Shown here: in pieces, positions 57,316-64,000 of the stretch | How the letters are laid out: each line of letters starts with the position of its first letter | Position numbering within the stretch: the stretch's first letter is position 1 | NCBI GenBank assembly: GCA_021292105.1 | Contig: CM037870.1 | Location: 46,208,576-46,272,575 of the forward strand | Source of the DNA: Anadara kagoshimensis | Lineage: Eukaryota > Mollusca > Bivalvia > Arcoida > Arcidae | Length of the DNA stretch: 64,000 nucleotides | Direction of reading: 5' to 3' | The notes under the pieces: generated by a model | Database searches by the model: none | Told to the model about the DNA's origin: nothing | The model's input: the letters and a program-made list of their open reading frames with translations, nothing else | Program-made: the position numbers and the translations under genes

Positions 57316-57603
57316 ATGAAAAAATTTGAAGTGTGGTTGGTCTTTCTTATTTCTATCATTCCGCTAGTCAACTCAAGGATGATACTAAACTCTTCTTGCC
57401 ACTATGTCACAATTAGCTTTAGTAATAGTAAGTGTGGAGAAACGATTCTTTACAAGCACTCAAAATTCTCTCATATCAAAGTGTTCAGCTCTTGGATAGC
57501 GGAGGAAAGCGGGATATCAGACGAAAGCCGCCACATGCAAGTGGACTGGAAAAATGTTATTCTAGAATCGTCCGTATGGGATTCGAGCATAAACTATGAA
57601 TGA
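57316..57603 (+). CDS. Putative small secreted protein (or first exon), unrecognised
   Basis: A 95-codon frame starts with a plausible signal peptide: two lysines, then a hydrophobic core WLVFLISIIPLV and a cleavage-like site after NS at about residue 20. The mature part (about 75 residues) has two cysteines (28 and 40), a sequon at N25, and no family motif that I recognise. The ATG context (aaaaATGa) is acceptable. Splice-site-like sequences follow (a gtaagt at about 57719 and an acceptor at about 57799), so it might belong to a small multi-exon gene. Short hydrophobic frames arise by chance in AT-rich DNA, so confidence is low. Confidence 0.3.
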   Translation: MKKFEVWLVFLISIIPLVNSRMILNSSCHYVTISFSNSKCGETILYKHSKFSHIKVFSSWIAEESGISDESRHMQVDWKNVILESSVWDSSINYE

Positions 57604-57799
57604 CAATGAATGGTCCGTAAATGGGTTCTAAGACCACTTGGCCACAATTGCGTAGTAATGATATAGGAAACAATGTTCTTTTAACCTTTGCCGTTATTGT
57701 GGTTGCTCTGTGCACCTGTAAGTACAAATCTATTTTCCATTATTGTAGACGTTGGTTGATGATTGTGTGTTTTTGATTAAAATGTTTCTTTTAATTCAG

Positions 57800-58118
57800 T
57801 ATTTACGTATTTACATTCCATTCGACTGGGATAATAGTAACAAAAATAATGAGATATTTTCCCGCAATTATACCGAATGATAATAAATATGACCCATTGG
57901 TTGCCAAATTGAATGAAATGCCAATACACGATTTTAAAACACAGGATATTAAACATAAAATGTGTTTAGCTGAGATAATTATATCTGTTAATTATGTTGT
58001 CTTATTGTATTTTAGGATTTTTGAAATAAAACAGAAATACATATTGTTGAAATGCACTAACATCATTCGCAGGCAGTATGACTGCTGGTTCGTAAGGAAG
58101 CGCAGTAAGGACCTCTAA
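57800..58118 (+). CDS. Possible exon following a good splice acceptor
   Basis: The sequence tttcttttaattcag ends at 57799 and looks like a strong 3' splice site. The next bases are open in one frame for about 105 codons to the stop ending at 58118. The encoded segment contains a hydrophobic stretch (IIISVNYVVLLYF) and a basic end (RRQYDCWFVRKRS). A second acceptor-like string (ttgtattttag) lies at about 58014. No family was recognised, and linkage with 57316-57603 is speculative. Confidence 0.2.
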
Positions 58119-58205
58119 AAGATTTTTTAATAATCCGTTCACAAGGATAAGCAATTCGTTCTTTCGAATTATAATTCGGATTACTAATCGTTTCCCCTGA
58201 TTAGA

Positions 58206-58243
58206 AATTTGTTCCCACGAATTATAATCCGTGGAAACAAATT
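58206..58243. repeat. Short hairpin
   Basis: aatttgttcccacg faces cgtggaaacaaatt with one mismatch and a loop of about 10 bases that is itself near-palindromic (aattataat). A B-box-like ggttcgaatca follows at about 58280. Confidence 0.6.
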
Positions 58244-59544
58244 ATTAAATTTTATAGAGGCCCTAACTGCGCTTCCGTAGGTTCGAATCATAATCGACAG
58301 GATAAATGACTCGCGTTTCAGAATAAGTGAGACGCGTTACATACGTACAATTACCATTGTATAACATCATTATATATTCATTACTCGGATAAAAGTTTAC
58401 ACAATTTGACCAGCGTTTGAACTAGGATTTCTTACTCCAGTCAACATTTTAAATAAGAAATTAGCACTTTAGCGACAGATGTGTTGTACTTCAAAATGTT
58501 CTTAAAATGTTTTGAATAATAATATCCAATGGCTAGCATCAAGTGTTGTTTTTCCAGATATTTAAGAAGACGAGAATAGAAAATGAACAAAACAACTCGA
58601 TAAGAGAACTTTATATATTTATTTATATAGATTTCAATGACCTCTTGTGTTATTATGGTCTTATACAGATAAAAACAAAATATATAAAATGCATACCAAC
58701 AGTTTATTGTAACAATATGTTCAGTCACAAGAATTTTACGAATTGAAAATCAATAATACATAAACTTTTCCGAAACATAAGTTAAGCAAAGAACAACTTA
58801 ATCTAAGAGATCATGTGCTATAATTCGAATGAAAGATGACAAACACGGCTTCTTGTTGTTTTTTATCGGAATATGTCTGTAGATACTGAAAACAGTTTCT
58901 TGCGTATCAACTCGTTTCCAATCAAAAATATTATTTGTAAAAAAAATCACTAAAGCCTTTTTTCTTCCTTTTTTCAAGTCAGATTTTGAAGTATTCGCGA
59001 AAAGCTTATTATATTATGTCTTTAATTATTGTCACATGATAGATTGAAATGCTTAACGTCCTGACAGTTTTTCGTTGATGTGTCATATTTAAAACTAAAA
59101 GGAAAAAAATAAGCTTTGTAATTTTTTTAGTTGTTATGGATGCGTTAAACATGTCAAAGTATAATTTTTATAAAGTATGGAAGATATATCGAAAATAGCG
59201 TGATGCAAAGCGAAAATATGAAACCTTATTGCAGTGATTAAGATTTACAGGGACCAACTAGCCCATGTCTTCTAAAATAAGTCTTGGTCCCCTAATTATT
59301 TTTTTATAATTATTAGCTATTAATTACTATTAAAATTCTTTTCTAAAGTGAGCTGCACAGACGACAACTCAAAAAGGTTAAGATTCATCACTGAATTACC
59401 GTAGGATATGAACGTGTTCTCAAAAACACGAACGCGTCGAAAATTCAATATTAGCCTATGCTCGTTGAAGGGTGTCCTGGACATACATTTTCGTTCACAT
59501 CATATTTATAAACGTATTGCACTTATGCTGTTTTGACATGTTTT
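58244..59544. other. No gene recognised
   Basis: Opposite-strand short frames at 58441-58746 overlap each other and have no features. Confidence 0.35.
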
Positions 59545-59775
59545 TTGTGCCAAGCACTCGGTATTACGAAATGAAAAATACGGTTCATGCGGATCGGAAC
59601 ATAAAATAAAATAAAGAGATCCCGTGCCATGGTAGGCTTTGCACAATAAAAGACCTTGCTGTATAATGTCATCAGCTCAACGCACAGGTAAAATTTTTGG
59701 ACCTTCGGCTATAGCTGGCGGCGTCTCGATTTAAGTGAAATATTCTTGACTGGGACGTTAAACGTCATTACGCAA
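59545..59775 (+). mobile_element. SINE, 5'-truncated
   Basis: It starts at gtgccaagcactcggtatta and runs through the body to ttgactgggacgttaaacgt, parallel to 24925-25150 of the full copy. The tRNA-like head is missing and no clear target duplication was found. Confidence 0.8.
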
Positions 59776-60542
59776 TAACTCTGTACAAAAGGAGGGGAGG
59801 TTATATGTGACGCAGAATATCATGCGACATATACATGTAAGTATCTCTTTAATACTTTGAAACCTCTGTGTTACATTCTTATTAGTGTTAATAGCTCATT
59901 CCTTTATGTATTTCACGCCATGTGATTGCAATCGACTCCACGTCTACGGGAAAATATCCAGTCTATTAAAATGAATAAGGATATTAAATGAACATGTTGT
60001 TATGGAAACGGAACTAAACTAGCAATTATATTTTTAAAATTTCAAAAGGATCAAGTTTTCTAATAACTATCTTTTACTAACTGCAAATTTATTAAATTGC
60101 TATAATAACGGTAGGCGGTTATCAATTGTTCTTTTACATGAACAGACTTTATTTCCATGTCAGCTCGATTGAATAAGAAACATTTATATAACAGCATCCT
60201 ATATTAGATTATACAAGCTCGTGTGAGTTTTAATTTTGTAAGTAAGACTATTCCAGTAAGGGTAAACTTTGCTTTCTTAACACGGTTCTACGACTTCTTT
60301 GGGTATTCGAATAAAGTTGCAGTCTTGTACAAAAGTCAAACTGGATTTGTCAGATTTTAAGGATCGACATATGGTCAACCTTCAACCTATGAGAACAATT
60401 CCATATACCGGTGTCAAGACAAACTAAATTTAGATTACAGATATAGTTTATCGGTTCAATTAAATACTCTGAATCGGATAACTTAATGAAGTCACTTTGC
60501 ATATTTGCATATCTACCATCTTAATTACACATAGAAAATTTC
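59776..60542. other. Nothing recognised
   Basis: AT-rich spacer. Confidence 0.4.
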
Positions 60543-60808
60543 TAATCCATGCCCGAATCACAATCAAGAAGCAAAGTAAAAACTTTGGAACCCACAAGTT
60601 AGGTTAGACACGCGACCTTCTACCAGGGAAGTGAGGCCGGGTGCTTCGGAAGGGCAAGCAGCTCCTGTTTAGCTAGCTACACCCGCCTCGTGTGTAATCA
60701 AAATTGTGTGAAAGGAACATGGAACTATGAGACGCCAAATATATCCAGGGCAATCCTGGGCATAGAGACATCAAACTTATCCACAATACTGCGATGCCGG
60801 CCATATAA
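60543..60808 (-). mobile_element. RT-element 3' tail with a short piece of its upstream region
   Basis: A well preserved minus-strand tail (ccatgcccgaatcacaatca to gctagctacacccgcctcgt) continues through cgccaaatatatccagggca toward the RT end and stops at about 60808. Overlapping 76- and 63-codon frames here are not genes. Confidence 0.75.
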
Positions 60809-61486
60809 CTTAGAAACTGGAATTCGATATACAAATACAGCCGTTTCTCCATGGTTTACGTTTTTGACTAGAAAAAATGGAGCTGCAGTAAAAGAGTTGT
60901 GGTTTAAAGCCTTCACATAATACAGTATTTTTTACCATGTAGGATTGAATATTCATTGCTCAAAATGTTCTTTGAATAAACGAAATAAGAGCATTTATGA
61001 TTGAACGTTTTTAATACAACAACCTATCAGAGTATACAAAAAATGTAAAATTACCCTTGGACCAATCAGGACATTCTAAAACAACGATGAGACGACATAC
61101 AAGAATTTTAAGTTACCTTACCATGAGAATCGTCTAAGGATGAAAATCTAACATGAGACTCATCGGAACATACCAGTATAAAGTAAAACTACAATGAAAT
61201 CCGCCACAAAAAATATAAATAGCCACGAAAACCATCAGAGCACACCAGCAATACAATTCAGCCCAATGTCTTAGTAGGAAATGTGTAATAAACATTTAGG
61301 TCAGGTCTGGACTGAAGAGTGGTCGATTTAGCCATTTAATTGTTTGACATCCCAAGATGCTAATGCATGGAAAATCATGCAAACGTTTCCATACGAAATA
61401 TCAAAACTTGAAGCTTTCTAACGGTGTCACCAAGCTAAGGTGGGCTATTATTCAAAATTAAGGTATCCACAGAAAATGATCAATCC
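60809..61486. other. Nothing recognised
   Basis: No supported feature. Confidence 0.4.
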
Positions 61487-61790
61487 CTTTGTGAGTGCAT
61501 CAACTGGTCTACCTGACCGTTGAATTCTCCATTAAGTTGTAGTCCCAAGTTTAAATTAAGTTTTTTGCCCCTTTTGATTAGGCAATGCCACAATAACAGG
61601 ATCCCCTGATCGTTCATTATATTAATATTATTAAGGTCTCCATTGGGTGATCCGACCCTTTGTGATAACATGAACTCGTCGACCTGAACGTGACATTTGC
61701 ATCCATGTTTAAATTCAGCTGACTATTTTGCCCTTTTTGTCAATACAACTATAACAACATACCTCGGTCATTCACCGCTTACAAGTACAA
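61487..61790. repeat. Two-copy tandem repeat, about 172-bp unit
   Basis: ccctttgtgagtgcatcaac with following ggtctacctgacc and gtttaaattaagttttttgc recurs as ccctttgtgataacatgaac, gtcgacctgaac and gtttaaattcagctgacta. A minus-strand 63-codon frame in the first copy is broken by stops in the second, so coding is unlikely. Confidence 0.65.
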
Positions 61791-63569
61791 ACTAGTGCAA
61801 AACATATTATAGATTTTATTGTCTAAATACGTAAAAAGGTTTAAATAACATCTGCTGACAGGGTACACTATTTTATTAATTTTCTAACTTTTATAATTCA
61901 TGATGAGGAAAGGATATAACTGAACCGATTGTAGAACGTGTGGACTAAGTTACAAATGGATAAACTCTTTGACATATAACATATTAATAAACGTGTTGAC
62001 TAGATATAATTTATATGCTATTGTCATTCAATCATAAATAATATGAACAAAACACCTGCTACTCCTTGATAGAAATGGAAACTGAACACCTACCTTGGAC
62101 GTGTGTTAGATTTATGCTCATACTCATAGAGGTCTTTTTCATTTTTCTTCGTACAAACATACATATCGAATTTAATCTTTTCGCGATTCCTATTATACCT
62201 ATTTTAAAGTGTGTAATTTAAGAATGGTATATTTGAATAAATTGTATGTTATAAATGTACATGGAACATCAATATATTTTGTGTTAACATATTATTTTCT
62301 ATTTCGGTTTCGATGACTATTGCATTTCTAAGTGAAAAAAAGGGTTCTTTAATTGAAAACTAGCTTAGCAGGAGTTATCGCTTCACGTGTCTACCACAAT
62401 CGTTGTCATCATCAGTTTGATTGAAGATGCCCATCTAGTCGATCATCATGAAGTCTAAAGTGATCTAGTAATTAGACTATCCATATCATACAATTTGCAC
62501 GGTATTATAACAGTTATTAATAAATAAAAAATATGTTTAAACACCACCGTATAACTGATACAAGACATCATTGATGAAGAATCAATACGCTCAAAGCTAA
62601 AACACACACACACACACACACACATTCTTGATTGAATTATATAATCACATCATAATATATTAGGCATTTATATTCATCTGTTATATCAAATGTTGTGTGA
62701 AAGATTGTGAATTCTTAAGAATAAAAGCACATTACAACGTAAAAAAATATCAATACGCAAGCAGCGGAACTGAGCAAAAGCGTATTAATAAGAGAAACAG
62801 CCTAGCAAGGCAAGTAAAGACAGTTACATTGGGAACAAATCCTTTAGATGAAAACAAGATATAATAATATACTCGTGTCTAAAGGCATTTTTCGGAATTT
62901 TTATAGATGTCATAAACCAAACTCGATGAAAACCATCTAAATGTTTAGTATTAAATCTAGTGTACAATTTCAACTTTGTATTTTTCCAATCAAAAATTTA
63001 ATATTAGCACACTACAAGTTGAAATATTATATGTATTGTAGAATGGTGCAATAGAAATAACCACACAACCCTGGAATATTTATATCAATATTATTGGTTT
63101 TGTATGTTTATATAATCCATATACGATAATGGTCGCTGTAACAAATGTTTAGTCTCTTGCCATAAAAGGAACAAGTCACTATGTTGTGACAACAAGATAA
63201 TATTTTTCTTGTATGGCCTTAATCTGCCACCGTTGAAACGTATTAAATTGAATGATAAAAAACTTTCCATTATATTTTGTTACTCGCTTTTCCGGACACT
63301 GGTTCATTTCCAGGTTACTACATTTGATTAATCGTTAGGCGGTAAACATTTTTGTTTAAAAAAAACTTTTTTCTATGGTTACTGGCAAGTAAAGCACGGT
63401 GATTTGTTGAAATCAGAAAATTGGTGAATATAGTACATGTCCTTTAGAAACTCTCTTTCAATTGACTTTCCAATCATAAATCTAATTTATAAGTCTTTTA
63501 TAACAATGGTAAACACTAATTTTTCATGGAAATTACCTAAAATATGAAATATTTAGTATGTTGACTACA
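61791..63569. other. No gene recognised; one (AC)n tract
   Basis: A (AC)n microsatellite of 12 units lies at 62601-62624. The remainder is AT-rich with no supported feature. Confidence 0.45.
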
Positions 63570-63723
63570 TACAGTCCATTAAAGCCATCTGAGGAAACTA
63601 TTTTAAAAGAAATGTTTTTATGGGCAGGTTCAACATGAATAGAGATCAATTTAAATAAATTTTACTCGATATTAAAAGCATGTGGTCTTATATAGAGTTG
63701 GCCTTTAAGGCAGTTTGACTATA
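63570..63723. mobile_element. MITE, AGTCAAACCTG ends, third copy
   Basis: The left end, tacagtccattaaagccatc, and the inverted right end, ggcctttaaggcagtttgac then tata, match the copy at 56573-56711. The interior is AT-rich and non-coding. Confidence 0.65.
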
Positions 63724-64000
63724 CCTGTATTAGATTTGTTATTCTGCAAAATCATGTTATTTTGAAGAAACATAGTGCCTTCATTATAATCAATGGAAAC
63801 AACCTGAATGTTTAATACAGTCTGCTTTGAAATATGACACTAACAAGCTTTAACACCCAGTTGTCTCATTCCAGAAGGAAAGAGTTTAAAAAAAGGAAAT
63901 TCGATCGAAATGTTCAATATTAATAAGTACTGCCAAACATTATTCTAAACAAGACTAACATGAATTACTGGTAATTGTTCGTGTTTGCTGGATTTGAAAT
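63724..64000. other. Nothing recognised
   Basis: AT-rich end of the window. Confidence 0.4.

Noticed and set aside
61480-61671. Tandemly repeated protein domain on the minus strand
   Set aside because: The second copy of the 172-bp unit contains stops in the matching frame, and the unit length is not a multiple of three.
62395-62450. Hammerhead candidate on the minus strand (ctgatgatgac)
   Set aside because: No GAAA box or stem II follows.

Overview
The window looks like gene-poor nuclear DNA from a mollusc, most likely a bivalve. It is AT-rich throughout, has long stretches without open frames, carries many microsatellites, and is packed with animal-type repeats: tRNA-headed SINEs, MITE-like inverted repeats, and remnants of a reverse-transcriptase element with a very recognisable 3' tail. 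From memory, that tail and the SINE resemble families common in bivalve genomes. No database was searched, so the species is open.

Only one protein-coding gene is well supported: an uninterrupted coding exon for a 420-residue class A (rhodopsin-like) G-protein-coupled receptor on the minus strand at 18076-19338. A plausible splice acceptor lies about 100 bases upstream of its start codon. A small putative secreted protein at 57316-57603 and a possible exon at 57800-58118 are much weaker.

Layout: 0.8-2.6 kb is a decayed tandem duplication. 7.2-14.4 kb is a tandem array of about 0.96-kb units hit by three insertions: a 2.8-kb foldback element in TTAA, a 1.0-kb TIR element in TA, and an RT-element tail. 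The foldback centre holds a SINE and an intact-looking hammerhead ribozyme motif. 14.6-17.5 kb holds RT-element fragments and otherwise unremarkable sequence; 17.7-19.5 kb is the receptor gene. 19.7-26 kb is a cluster of SINEs, paired MITEs, an RT copy that keeps YIDD, and a degraded ribozyme. 26-36 kb carries microsatellites, SINE-like pieces, MITEs and long hairpins. 37.8-39 kb is a three-copy tandem repeat. 41.3-42.4 kb is the longest RT pseudogene, split by a small palindromic MITE. 44.5-48.2 kb is a duplicated block interrupted by RT elements and a SINE. 50.7-51.9 kb is a tandem array with irregular spacing. 53-64 kb holds further MITEs, RT pieces and a SINE.

The most notable theme is the density of one RT family (about 17 pieces in 64 kb, most of them 3' tails alone, with a conserved stem-loop) together with three hammerhead-like motifs, one of which keeps the whole catalytic core. 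Tandem paralogues provide empty sites, so several insertions can be dated relative to each other from this window alone.
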